Assembly (NCBI GenBank): GCA_003427395.1
Contig: BFEA01000285.1
Location: 1,063,430-1,094,495 of the forward strand
Source of the DNA: Chara braunii
Lineage: Eukaryota; Streptophyta; Charophyceae; Charales; Characeae
Reading direction: 5' to 3'
Length of the DNA stretch: 31,066 nucleotides
Translations under genes and position numbers: made by a program
The notes under the pieces: generated by a model
Database searches by the model: none
The model's input: only the letters and a program-made list of their open reading frames with translations
What the model was told of the DNA's origin: nothing
Shown: one piece after another, positions 10,298 to 18,747 of the stretch
Numbering within the stretch: position 1 is the stretch's first letter
Layout of the letters: each line of letters starts with the position of its first letter

Positions 10298-11293
10298 TCA
10301 CTGCCAGATTGCCTCTTCCTTGAGCAACCTGCGAAGGGAAGCGGCGATAGCCGAGAAGTTCCTCACAAACTTCCTATAATAATTAGCTAGGCCTAGGAAT
10401 GACCGCAATTCAGTCAACGTGTGGGGCGTCGGCCAATCTCTAATTGTCGCTATCTTGCTGTCCTCTGGCTTAATGGCATCTCCGTCTAACACGTGGCCCA
10501 AGTACAAGACTTGTGTCTTGGCCCACTCGCACTTCTTCGCATTGATCTTGAAGTTCGCTTCTCTCAGCTTCTCCAAGACCCGCCTCAAATGACCCAGGTG
10601 CTCTTGGAGGGTCCTACTGAACACTAAAATATCGTCTAAATACACTACGACAGATCTATCTAACCACGACCTAAACAGATCATTCATACAACGCTGGAAT
10701 GTGGCAGGCGTGTTGGTCAGTCCAAAGGGCATCACTATGAACTTATAATGCCCATATCTAGTCCGGAAATAAGTCTTGTACTGGTCATCAGGATGGACCT
10801 CTATCTGATGATATCTGGACTTTAGATCAATCTTCGAGAAATATCTGCGACCCTGCACCCGATCTAAGAGATCATCTATCTTGGGCAGTAGCTCATCATT
10901 CTTTACTGTGATCGCATTCAGACCCCTATAGTCTATACACATCTGCAATTATCCTTCCTTCTTGGGGATAAATAGTACCGGTGTTCCAAAAAGCGACGAA
11001 CTGGGCATAATCCAACCTTTCTCAAGGAGCTCATCTTACTGCTTGCGCAACTCCTCTAACTCCCTAGGGGACATCCTGTAGACTGTTCCCGTAGGAGTTC
11101 TACTGCCAGGCTCTATCTCTATTCTATGTTGGATCGGCCGCGGTACTACTCCTGTTGGCAGCTCAGTTAAGTCTTTGAATTCCTCCAGCAACTTGGCAAT
11201 GGTTGGATCCATGGGGCTATCCTCTTCCTTAGGCTCAGTGACAGGTCTGACATACACTACGAAGACATGATCCTCTAACTGCTCCTTACTCAC
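10298..11293 (-). pseudogene. Reverse transcriptase of element 2, three in-frame stops
   Basis: One continuous minus-strand frame interrupted by TAA at 11036-11038, TAA at 10949-10951 and TGA at 10298-10300. It shows the usual Ty3/gypsy RT order: PIQHRIEIEPGS and YRMSPRELEELRKQ before the fingers, then MCIDYRGLN, FSKIDLKSRYHQI, a PFGLTNTPATFQRCMNDLF block, the catalytic YLDDILVFS, and LGHVLDG followed by LRSFLGLANYYRKFVRNFS. All three active-site Asp positions (KIDL and YLDD) are kept, so the fold was intact until the stops arose. Neighbours are protease upstream and RNase H downstream in the same frame. Confidence 0.93.
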
Positions 11294-11296
11294 TAG

Positions 11297-11955
11297 TCAT
11301 GCAAACGTGGGAGCACTGAGACAACAATTTGCCAAGTAGTTATCTACTCCAAACACATGAAACAGGCGGGCAGTCTTAACCTCGCCTGACGGACTAGGGA
11401 ACCTACACTCATGCTCTCTCAAGTGGAGTGTGGCCCCTGCTGCCTCTCCCCAGTCCATACCTAGGACGATGTCAAAAGGAAGGTCATCCTGTACGAGGAG
11501 AGTCAGGGAATGAAGAACTTTCTCCACCTTCCCATCTTTCTCTAGGCGAAAATACACATGGACTCCCTCTACATAGTCCTCAACATGCATAGTACGGTTG
11601 TCTGCGAGGACACTAATTATGGGGTCTTCTAACTTTTGGACTTTCAATCCTAGCCTCAACTTCTTCAGCGCTTTACGGCTAATATAACTACGAGTAGCCC
11701 TGAATCTATAAGGGCCCCTTCTCTGCTCCTGAAAACTTCTACATCAACTAACACTAGCTGCCCTTTACTATCTTTTTTCATTTTGGCCTAGGCTAGCACC
11801 CTCTCCTTCAACTCTTTTGTCACGCGTGTGAGGGAAGTGCCTAGAGAGACGCTCACACAAGCAGTCGCTGGACAGCTAACTAGGCACGAGCCTGCAACCT
11901 CTGTCTAAGGCTCATGTGGTGTGGGAGTTTCCTGTATGCGCGCGCTCACTTCCTC
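11297..11955 (-). pseudogene. Retropepsin-like aspartic protease of element 2, frameshifted at the active site
   Basis: A linker read from about 11955 (with two in-frame stops) leads into GQLVLVDVEVF and ALIDSG, the catalytic Asp motif at 11698-11706. Directly after DSG one G is missing, so the usual Ala-Thr continuation (TRSYISRKALKKL) is in another frame. From 11659 to 11297 that frame gives the rest of the protease, including DLPFDIVLGMDW, the C-terminal ILG signature of retroviral-type proteases. The first residue at 11659 is an internal Leu codon, not a true start. The family processes the gag-pol polyprotein; this copy cannot be made as one chain. Confidence 0.85.
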
Positions 11956-11987
11956 ACATGGCCTAATAGTAGGGGCAATTGCTACCC

Positions 11988-12568
11988 CTACCGGCGGCTG
12001 CCTTTTGATTCATGGGCAGCCCATCGGGCCTGTCTATACTTAGGACAATATTTAATAATATGGGCAGGGTCATCATAGTAAATGCCACTGCCCCTGCTCC
12101 ATACGCTGTTGCCACACTTTCTGGTCCAGACCCAGATCTTCCCAAGGCCGACCTGTGGCTAGCCTGGGTGCCAACCTCCTGACCTCGTCGCTATGGGGAC
12201 CGATTGGGACCTTGACGATTTGGCGGGGGACCTTGACCCCTACCTCCCACTTGACGGTTTCCATGATCGCCAACCCCCTGCTCGCCCGATCCTGGGCCTG
12301 CCGTGGCCTGACCCCTTTGGCCCTCTCCTCCTCCTCTACTTTGCGGCCTCCCTCCAGCCACGACAGTTGCATAGGACCTCCTCTGACCTACGCTATTATC
12401 CTCCTCCTCAAGTCCCCACTCGATCTGACTGTAGGGGACCTCATAAGTACCACCTTCATCCAAAGTGAGGATCAAATGATCCTTGGCCCTGACTTGGCCA
12501 GAGATGGTACGACCCTTCCACTTTTTACCCTTATATGAGATAAGGTTAACAACAATCGTATTTTTCAT
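11988..12568 (-). pseudogene. Gag C-terminal part with destroyed CCHC zinc knuckle (element 2)
   Basis: From the nested insertion leftward the frame reads NTIVVNLISYKGKKWKGRTI and a Gly/Arg/Gln-rich basic stretch (about 12190-12400) likely to bind nucleic acid. The nucleocapsid knuckle should follow near 12090-12045 with the pattern C-x2-C-x4-H-x4-C. Its His (12060-12062) and last Cys (12045-12047) are readable, but an extra G at about 12084-12087 shifts the frame inside the first Cys and the second Cys codon has become Tyr. The knuckle frame ends at a TAG at 11988-11990. Domain assignment rests on the spacing and on its place between gag and protease. Confidence 0.7.
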
Positions 12569-12967
12569 CACCACTTCAGGACACCCTTCACCACTTCAGC
12601 CTGCCTAAATAGGTGGGTTTTAGGGTCTTCGGACCTTTCACCACTTCAGGACCATTCAGGTCTGAAAATCCTGAATGGTCCTGAAGTGGTGAAAGCTCCG
12701 AAGACCCTGAAAACCATGTGTTTAGGCAGGCTGCATCCTCAAGTGGTGAAGGGTGGTTTTCATGGTCTTTAGAACTTTTACCACTTCAGGACCATTCAAG
12801 ATTTTAAGACTGCCGAAAACTCTCACTTGTCCACTTCAGGCCACCCTTCACCACTTCAGGATACAGCCTGCCTAAACAGGTGGTTTTCAGGGTGTTCGGA
12901 TCTTTTACCACTTCAGGACCATTTAGGATTTTCAGACTGCCAAAAACTCTCACTTCATAATTTTCAT
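12562..12967. mobile_element. Nested 392-bp foldback insertion in gag, with target-site duplication
   Basis: The insertion spans 12569-12960 and is flanked by TTTTCAT (12562-12568 and 12961-12967); the match extends to 9 bp with one mismatch. On the minus strand, gag homology in the frame used left of it resumes right of it when the insert and one flank copy are ignored, so it is a true insertion. Inside, a block with CACCACTTCAGG, CCTGCCTAAA, GGGTCTTCGG and CACTTCAGGACCATTCAGG (12569-12660) is followed at once by its inverted copy (12671-12758), then by two direct copies of the block (about 12780-12830 and 12830-12958) that end in AAAACTCTCACTT. No transposase, so non-autonomous. Confidence 0.82.
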
Positions 12968-12996
12968 TCCTGGATTTTCAGCTACCCGATAACCGA

Positions 12997-13578
12997 TTAT
13001 GCCTTATCTAGGTCTTTATGCCAAAAAGTGGAAACTGGCATCGACTTGGCCTCAAACAAGACCACTTCCCTACTCAACGCATCATACGTGATATTGGGCT
13101 GCTGGGTCTTGTCAAAGAAGTGCCCTCGCAAGGGCTCTGGCATGGCACGATAAAACAGTTGGACCAACTGGGTCTCAGTGACCCCTTGGTCTGGGACGGC
13201 TACTAAGTCGTCCATGACAGCTTTGAGTGCTCGCGCATTCCTCCACCGTCGCGAGTGGATGGTTTGAAGTTCATCAGAGGCCCTGATGCCTCTTGTGACG
13301 TCAACGAACCTCTCACGCAGGAGTTTGAGGAACGTGGAGAGAGGGTTGAGCCTAGAATAAGCAATCATGTTATGCTCGCAGTCGGCGGCGCGCGCAAGGG
13401 ACCTGGCGAAGCTGGCTGCTTCGTCTTTCAACGCATGGAAGGCGACGAGGACTTGCTCCTCGGGGGCGATATGCTGCACATATACGTATGTATTGATACT
13501 GGCCTCCCAGTTATCAAAGTTATCGTCCTTCTTCCCGCTATAAGCGTCAGGGAATTTGAGTTTTACTGGCTCCGACAC
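12997..13578 (-). pseudogene. Gag core (retrotransposon gag domain) of element 2
   Basis: About 193 residues with the usual gypsy gag start (VKLKFPDAYSGKKDDNF and NWEASINTYVYVQHI), a central AAsfA-like helix region (AFHALKDEAASFARSLARAA), FLKLLRERFVDVTRG and LVQLFYRAMPEPLRGHFF. It encodes the capsid-like structural protein that would package element RNA. The first codon shown is GTG and the frame is entered through an upstream frameshift near 13590, so this is not a real start. It ends in a TAA at 12997-12999 about 30 bp before the nested insertion; the gag frame beyond that point is offset, implying one more indel there. Confidence 0.85.
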
Positions 13579-13596
13579 AGAACTTCTATGCGCCTT

Positions 13597-14403
13597 CCTT
13601 CAATTTTTTAACTTCGGTTCCGACGTGGGTTACCACGTCGCGCGCGAACTCTCTAAAACCAGACCGGATGGCATGAAGGGTCACATCTTAACCCTTATTG
13701 GCCTGATGCTCCTCTAGCCAGGCCTCGCTCAGGACCTCAAGATACCCCAAAATCTTGTCTAAGATTGCGGGGACCTTTGCTTGTGCTTGCACTTCTTGTC
13801 TGCAGGCGCCCGGACTTTCTCCACTTCTCTTGCCACCCGGTTTGTTTCCTCCCTCTTTCTCCTCTTCTCCCTCATCATTTGTAACTTCCACTCCAACTTC
13901 TTCTTGTCCTCTGTTGTCTGGTGTTCCAGGGGATCTTCTATCGCTTCCAACTCCCTAGCAAACACTTCTCTTTCCTCCTGCGGCACGTACAACTGTGCCT
14001 CTTCATCCTCTCCCAGGGATAGATTAGCTACCCACTCGCTAATCTTTTTCTCCATCCATGCATCCTCCCCCTTCGTGCCACTGCTTTCCCCTCGTTTTTC
14101 CCTGCGTCTCCTTTCGAGGGTTTCTTCTTCTTCTTCTTCCTCCTCTGCTGCTGCTTCTTCTTTTGCAGCCTTCCTCTTCTCTTCCTCCTCTTGCTGTAAC
14201 ATCATCATCTTCTCCTTCTGGAATCTTAGCATCTCTTCTTCTAGCTTCTTCTTCTTCGCTGCCTCCTCCTCTGCGATTGCTTTTAATTTCGCCTGCTTGA
14301 GGAACTCTTTCTTCTTTTTTCTCTCTCACAAGAGGGCGGCGATCCGGGCCTGCTCGACCTTGGATTGGGGGGCAATACTCTTCCCACTATGGGTTTCAAC
14401 CAT
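13597..14403 (-). pseudogene. Gag N-terminal charged coiled-coil region of element 2
   Basis: An ATG at 14401-14403 opens the minus-strand frame. It meets a TGA at codon 26 (14326-14328) in a place where the flanking residues (RIAALL, then ERKKKEFLKQAKLK) suggest an Arg codon CGA mutated to TGA. The frame then runs open to 13759 through a long Lys/Glu-rich coiled coil (AEEEAAKKKKLEEE, AAAEEEEEEEETLERRR, WMEKKISEWVANLSLGEDEE). A frameshift near 13790 moves homology to another frame (ILGYLEVLSEAWLEEHQANK), which has stops at about 13688 and 13597 before joining the gag core. Long charged coiled coils ahead of the gag domain are unusual for classical gypsy elements. The complementary plus-strand frame (Ser/Phe/Leu-rich) is its shadow. 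Confidence 0.8.
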
Positions 14404-14743
14404 GGTGTCTGGTGCACAACCGGATAACGGTTCCACTCCTCACCACTTAGACTCTACTCCCCCTGACTGACCAACCTATCGACCCGATCTAAGGACTCAC
14501 AGAATCCGGACAGGATCCTATCAACTAGGATCTCTAGCCTAGACCTCCTCTAAGGCTGTCACTACAAGACCTGTTGCTGATCAGGAGGCATTTAAGGAGA
14601 TCCCCCGTAACTCCTCAGGAATTATTTAACGTCGCAGACAGGACGACGCGATCAGCAGGTCTTCTCAAGACTTAGACGGCCTGTTGTGCAGCCCACAGCC
14701 GATTTTGGGCCTGCTTTGCCACACCGAGCAGCCCGCCGGTCGG

Positions 14744-14809
<66 letters not shown>

Positions 14810-15052
14810 GCGATGTCTTCAACGCAGGTACGTGGTAAGCCAATCTTGTATCGCTCAAACCTTTCTCTCTCCCTCTCTCTCTCTCGCTCTCTCACTCTCT
14901 CTCTTCGTCGTGGTCCTCTTTGCAGGTGCGCGCGGCGGCTTCGTCAACCTTCGGGTCCGCTAAGGCGGTCTTCTCTTCCGACGGCTACTTCGGCTATGGC
15001 GCGTAGCTCTTCCCTGCGGCACACGACGACACGCGTGGAATAGGGGGTACCA
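14404..15052 (-). other. 5' leader of element 2 with CT microsatellites and a conserved block
   Basis: The stretch between PBS and gag holds a (CT)n run at 14753-14806, a shorter interrupted one at 14863-14905, and, at 14577-14654, a block that returns inverted in the leader of the plus-strand element at 22563-22635. Retroelement leaders usually carry packaging and dimerisation signals; conservation here fits that, but no function is shown. Frames made of repeated Ser-Leu or Arg-Glu come from the microsatellite and are not genes. Confidence 0.75.
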
Positions 15053-15064
15053 GCTCTGATACCA
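15053..15064 (-). promoter_or_regulatory. Primer-binding site, initiator-Met tRNA type (element 2)
   Basis: GCTCTGATACCA on the plus strand reads TGGTATCAGAGC on the minus strand, the standard complement to the 3' end of plant initiator-Met tRNA. It lies one base from the LTR end (TGCA at 15066-15069). Confidence 0.92.
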
Positions 15065-15065
15065 A

Positions 15066-16030
15066 TGCAATCAGACTCGCTATCTTTCACACTTCACATG
15101 TATGCAAACAGGTGCGCAGCAAACTGGCGACAAGCACCCACTCAAAACTCAGAGATATGGTAGCCAAGAACACAGTTCAGATACAAGTTCACTTCAATGG
15201 CTATGGCGACACAGTGCCCACTGAACTCTCTGTTCGCACACACAGGATCACCCTGGATATCCCACACGCGTTACTCTGTACACACATACACATGCACACA
15301 CACTGCACGCTATCTACAGCTATGGCGGCTATGGCCGCTGCTACCCTATCGCTATGGCTAAGCTTCTTCTCTCTCGCCCACTTCGTCCTCGGGCTCACTG
15401 CAGACCTCCTCGCACGAGTCGCTGTGGCAGCGCTTCCTCATGGCTCACGTAGGAATGAATGAATGGCTGGACGCTGCCCTTTGATTTATACTTCTGTAGC
15501 TCGTTGGTCTGGCCCTTTCCCTTGCCCGTGGTGCACACAGTCCCATGCGGTACTTGCTTGACTGGACTAGGACTGACTGGGACTGGTACTGCTGACTGCA
15601 TGGGTTTGCATTGCCGACGTATTGCAGTTGGGCTCACCACTTGCCCACTTGCCCACTTGCCTCAGCCAAAACGTGAGCAACTTCGAAAGGCCACTGGTAG
15701 GACCTTCTGGAAGTCTGGGTCCTGGCCTTTTGAAGACTGTAGCAGCTACGACCTTGACCCTTCCGGACTGTAGCAGCTACGACCTTGACCCTTCAGGACT
15801 GTAGCAGCTACGACCTAGACTTATAGAACTTCCTAGGACTTCTACTCGACAGATCTACAGATCGAACCCCTGCTACCTACAGACCCTACGACAGTCTACC
15901 AACTGTTACAAATACACAGGTCACGGGTTCAACTCTCGGGGTGGACACAAATACTGTACACAGGTAAGGTGATGACTAGGGATCAAGCCCTGGGATCTGC
16001 ACTCGCTGCTAACTGGTGAATACCGTTTCA
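15066..16030 (-). mobile_element. 5' LTR of element 2, 965 bp
   Basis: Bounded by TG at 15066 next to the PBS and CA at 16029-16030; the outer 165 bp is confirmed by the 3' LTR remnant at 8108-8275. On the minus strand U3 starts TGAAACGG. It carries a 31-bp unit repeated about three times (starts 15735, 15766 and about 15797, each beginning GACTGTAGCAGCTACGACC) and a TATA box (15483-15490). Direct repeats upstream of a TATA box often act as enhancers in LTRs. The flank beyond 16030 (TGTGT) would be one half of a 5-bp target-site duplication; the other half is lost. Confidence 0.85.
15483..15490 (-). promoter_or_regulatory. LTR TATA box
   Basis: TATAAATC on the minus strand (plus GATTTATA), about 540 bp inside U3 and downstream of the triplicated 31-bp unit. 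Expected transcription start is roughly 30 bp further left, near 15455. Confidence 0.6.
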
Positions 16031-16672
16031 TGTGTGAGTGCCCCTGGTCAGTGGTGTGTGTGTTGTAAGTTTCCACCACAACAGCCCCTATTCCACCCAG
16101 ATAAGTAGATTCAAGTTGAGTCAGCCCAGCTATTAAAGAAATCACCTTTTTAGCAAGCAACCTAAATCATAATTGAACCATTTTGAGTTATATTTAATCG
16201 GGGTTTCTTTGGGGCAGCAGCTCCTCTTTTCCTATGCCTCGCACGTACAACGCTTCCCATGTTGATTGTGGTTGAGCAGCAGCTGCCCTACTGCCCACAT
16301 CCCTGTGTGCCTTAACGGCCCACTTGCATGTTATAACAGGAGACAAAGTAAAAAGGAAGGTATGCTCCTATACATTTCTTTTTAGATCTTCGTACTTCTG
16401 TTCATTTCATTTTTTATCCTCATATTGTTTGTTCTCCCAACGATGTTCATTCACATGTGTTTGCTAATAGCACAAAAGGGGAGGGTGGAGGGGAGGGTGG
16501 AAGCGAAGTGATAGAATGGTAGGGGGAGGTGGAGGGGGAGGTGAGGGCAAAGCGCAAGGAGAGAGATATGGGAAGGACAGTATGACATGCAAAGGGGAGG
16601 GGAGAAGAAGGGTATGACAAACTTTGCACAATTATAAACACTCACTGTTGGAATAGACTACTACTGAATGAC

Positions 16673-16675
<3 letters not shown>
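16031..16675. other. No gene seen; purine-rich tract
   Basis: Nothing recognisable except a strongly purine-biased stretch at about 16476-16616 (repeated GGGAGG and GGGGAGG runs) that could form G-quadruplex or triplex DNA. Frames on the opposite strand (Ser/Pro/Leu-rich) are a consequence of this bias. Confidence 0.6.
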
Positions 16676-16731
<56 letters not shown>

Positions 16732-16925
16732 GTCATATTCGCGTGACACTCAAAGAAGCATGATTGCTTCGTCGGACTGACTCATCAGGAGGTTGAACCC
16801 CGACAGTCTGGCCAGGATGCATGTGACTAATGGATAAGGGCTCACCGCATTGCCCAGAGTTAGCGATACCCCTGAGAAAAATGGTGGACTTTACTCACAC
16901 CAACCCTGCAATCCTAGCAAACTAT

Positions 16926-16982
<57 letters not shown>
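16676..16982. repeat. Two (GT)n microsatellites
   Basis: (GT)n at 16676-16730 and again at 16927-16982, about 55 bp each, separated by 196 bp of unrelated sequence. Cys-Val repeat frames across them are artefacts. Confidence 0.95.
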
Positions 16983-16983
<1 letters not shown>

Positions 16984-17032
16984 CGTGTACAGGGCCTGCC
17001 ATGTCATCTTTCAGAAGGCAGACAACGCTGAC

Positions 17033-17195
17033 GTGGTAGGCCCTTTACCTGCCTCTCACGTCAGCAACATGTAGAGGGTCTGCCATGCCAACCTGTGCAA
17101 GGCATACATATCCTGTGACGTCAACAATAAATAATGTTAACGAGGCAGACCCTCTACCTGCCTCGCACGTCAGTCGCAGGTAGAGGGCCTACCAC
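17033..17195. mobile_element. Inverted-repeat element with 52-bp arms (MITE-like)
   Basis: Left arm 17033-17084 and right arm 17144-17195 are imperfect reverse complements of 52 bp each, with a 59-bp loop. The outer 20 and inner 17 bases match almost fully (GTGGTAGGCCCT, ACCTGC, GTAGAGGGTCTGCC); the centre of the arms is diverged but carries ACGTCAG on both sides. A related AGGGCCTGCCATGTCA sits just outside at about 16991. No transposase and no clear target duplication. Confidence 0.6.
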
Positions 17196-17259
17196 AACAA
17201 CTCTCCGCCCAAACGAAGTTCATTAAAAAATAAATACACATGAAAGCATGTCAGGCTTG

Positions 17260-17570
17260 GGTGGCGGGATGAGCAAACTTGATAATAAAAAATAGCCTGT
17301 GGCCCAGCGCCAGACTGGAGTAATTGGACTGTGAGGCCAAGCGCAGCAGGGGGCCCGGGGTTGTTCAAGGACATTTTTTCGTCATACTGCCTCCATAAAG
17401 AAATTTCTTCGAGTGGGGAATAAGCAACTTGATAAGAAAAAACAGCCTATGGCCCAGTGCCAGGCTGGATTCAGTGGACTATGAGACCAAGAACAGCAAG
17501 GGCCCGGGGGCGGTTCAAGGGCATTTTTTTCACCACACCGCCCCCATAAATAAGTGTTCTCGAGCAGCTT
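17260..17570. repeat. Tandem duplication, period about 150 bp
   Basis: The segment with GCAAACTTGATAA, GGCCCAG.GCCAG.CTGGA, AGCAGGGGGCCCGGGG, GTTCAAGG.CATTTTTT and CC.CCATAAA at 17273-17397 is repeated at 17424-17550 with the same order of landmarks. The copies differ by roughly 15 percent by eye. Confidence 0.8.
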
Positions 17571-17654
17571 TCAGGTTTTCGGACTCCATGGAGTCCACCG
17601 AAGGGGCCGGAAAAAAAAAAGTCGTACAGGGCCCCTTGCATACGAGTACCGTAC

Positions 17655-17672
17655 GAGTACGGATCCGTACTC
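17655..17672. repeat. Perfect 18-bp palindrome in a CGTAC-rich spot
   Basis: GAGTACGGATCCGTACTC is its own reverse complement and lies in a cluster of CGAGTAC and CGTAC words (17640-17682), shortly after an A10 run at 17612-17621. Composition resembles the CGTACG foldback at 6.3-6.65 kb. Confidence 0.7.
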
Positions 17673-17909
17673 TTGTACGCTTATTGGGGCATGTACAAGT
17701 GGCAACGCAGACCTCTGGCAAACTAATTACCTACCGAATCTTGCTCCCTCTTTCATCTAGCCGACCTATTTACTCCCTCTCCAACTAACAACAGACTAAT
17801 GCGCAATGAGGACATCACAAATGAGTGGGGGGAAGATGTAGGAATTCTTGGTTCTCGAATCGAGTCCCGACCCTTGATGTAGCGGTACCCCTACGGCCCG
17901 GCAGTGAGA

Positions 17910-18003
17910 CCGGACCAGTTTCAGGCCGTCGGCCTGACCCTGGTCCGGTACCAGGTTGTTTCCCCGTACCTGGACCTAGGCCGGTATATCACTTCGGCCT
18001 AGG
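17910..18003. repeat. Two adjacent GC-rich hairpins
   Basis: First hairpin 17910-17948: outer arms CCGGACCAG and CTGGTCCGG, inner arms CAGGCC and GGCCTG, symmetric 3-nt internal loops. Second hairpin 17975-18003: arms CCTAGGCCG and CGGCCTAGG around an 11-nt loop. Word use (GGTACC, CAGGCC) recalls the foldback at 29.9-30.5 kb. Confidence 0.75.
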
Positions 18004-18096
18004 CCCAGGACTGGGTCAGTTGGTTCATTCAGTTGTTCGTTCTTTCATTGAGCTGGACTGGACCTTCACTCAGCTGCTGCTTCTTGTGTGTGTCCA

Positions 18097-18197
18097 TCTC
18101 CTCTCTCTCTCTCTCTCTCACCATCTCCGCACGTGCCGTCTGCACGTGCGTCAGATAGGTATCGGAGCGGGTTTCGAACCTTTGCTCCCTCCCTCCC
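18097..18197. repeat. CT-rich tract with two GCACGTGC palindromes
   Basis: A (CT)n run at about 18098-18119, then GCACGTGC near 18129 and again near 18142, then (CCCT)n at 18186-18200. Similar CACGTG palindromes recur near 18718, 19606 and 19926 around the rRNA fragments. Confidence 0.6.
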
Positions 18198-18339
18198 TCC
18201 CTCTCTCGCTATCCCACCATCAGGGATAGCTATCTCCAAGCTCGTTTTTGCAGCTGCACCTGGTCCGTCAATGTGACCAGGTACGTTCTTCATCCAAGCT
18301 AGCGCCTTTCTCCTCGGCAACCCCCACCTGCTCCAGATG

Positions 18340-18559
18340 CTGCGGTCATCGTACCGGCTACCCACACCGACCTGCTGCCACGTGTACCTTGGCTCGCCCA
18401 TCGCTCGTACAGATTGAATGGTCGGTGAAGTGTTGGCAAAGTGGCCACTTCAGCGGGTAGCAGCCGGGCTGTGACAGGTTCATCGAACCTTATCCGTTGG
18501 AGGAAGGAGAAGCCGTAACAAGGTTTCCACAGGTGAACCTGTGGAAGGACCATCGACAC
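18340..18559 (+). pseudogene. Degenerate 3' end of 18S rRNA
   Basis: The sequence ATTGAATGGTCGGTGAAGTG (from 18413), then GAACCTTATC, GGAGGAAGGAGAAGCCG, TAACAAGGTTTCC and GGTGAACCT is the 3' minor domain of eukaryotic 18S rRNA in correct order. Upstream similarity becomes patchy to about 18340. The universal decoding-site segment normally reading GTACACACCGCCCGTC is scrambled, the helix 44 tip is largely deleted, and AAGTCGTAAC is changed to AAGCCGTAAC, so this cannot be a working rRNA. Helix 45 pairing is intact through paired changes. The terminal 17 bases GGAAGGACCATCGACAC are perfectly duplicated in tandem (18543-18559 and 18560-18576). Confidence 0.85.
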
Positions 18560-18576
18560 GGAAGGACCATCGACAC

Positions 18577-18747
18577 GTGGACGGCCAACTTCCTGCCACG
18601 CCAGCGCCTCCTTCCCCCTCTGGCTCCCCTCTTTCCCCCCTCTTTCCCCCCCCGGTTCCGCTGCCATCTCCCCATCTCCCCCATTGCTGCCCACCTCATT
18701 CCCCCCCTTTCCGATCGCGTGCACGTACACGTGCACCTTCCCCCCCC
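18577..18747. other. C-rich sequence after the 18S fragment
   Basis: Sits where ITS1 would be. It is dominated by C runs and contains GTGCACGTACACGTGCACC near 18720. No 5.8S signature is present. The last bases are a C run that abuts the adapter. Confidence 0.5.

Larger units (their letters stand above)
8108..16030 (-). mobile_element. Nearly complete, dead Ty3/gypsy (chromovirus-like) element 2
   Basis: Order on the minus strand: 5' LTR (16030-15066), Met-tRNA PBS (15064-15053), leader, coiled-coil gag, gag core, broken zinc knuckle, protease, reverse transcriptase, RNase H, integrase, chromodomain-like end, short purine tract, partial 3' LTR (8275-8108). Order PR-RT-RH-IN places it in Ty3/gypsy. 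The surviving 168 bp of the 3' LTR differs from the matching 165 bp of the 5' LTR by four substitutions and one 3-bp indel, about 2.4 percent. The 3' LTR is cut at 8108 against satellite DNA, so no second flank remains to test a target-site duplication. Every coding domain carries a stop, frameshift or lost catalytic residue, so this copy cannot move on its own. Confidence 0.9.

Noticed and set aside
12155-12538. 127-codon plus-strand frame rich in Pro and Leu
   Set aside because: Antisense of the Gly/Arg-rich gag tail of element 2.
13781-14470. 229-codon plus-strand frame rich in Ser, Phe and Leu
   Set aside because: It is the antisense of the Lys/Glu-rich gag coiled coil of element 2; low-complexity composition explains it.
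14652-15043. Frames with Ser-Leu or Arg-Glu repeats
   Set aside because: Translation of the CT microsatellite in the retroelement leader.
16830-17074. Frames with long Cys-Val repeats
   Set aside because: Translation of (GT)n.
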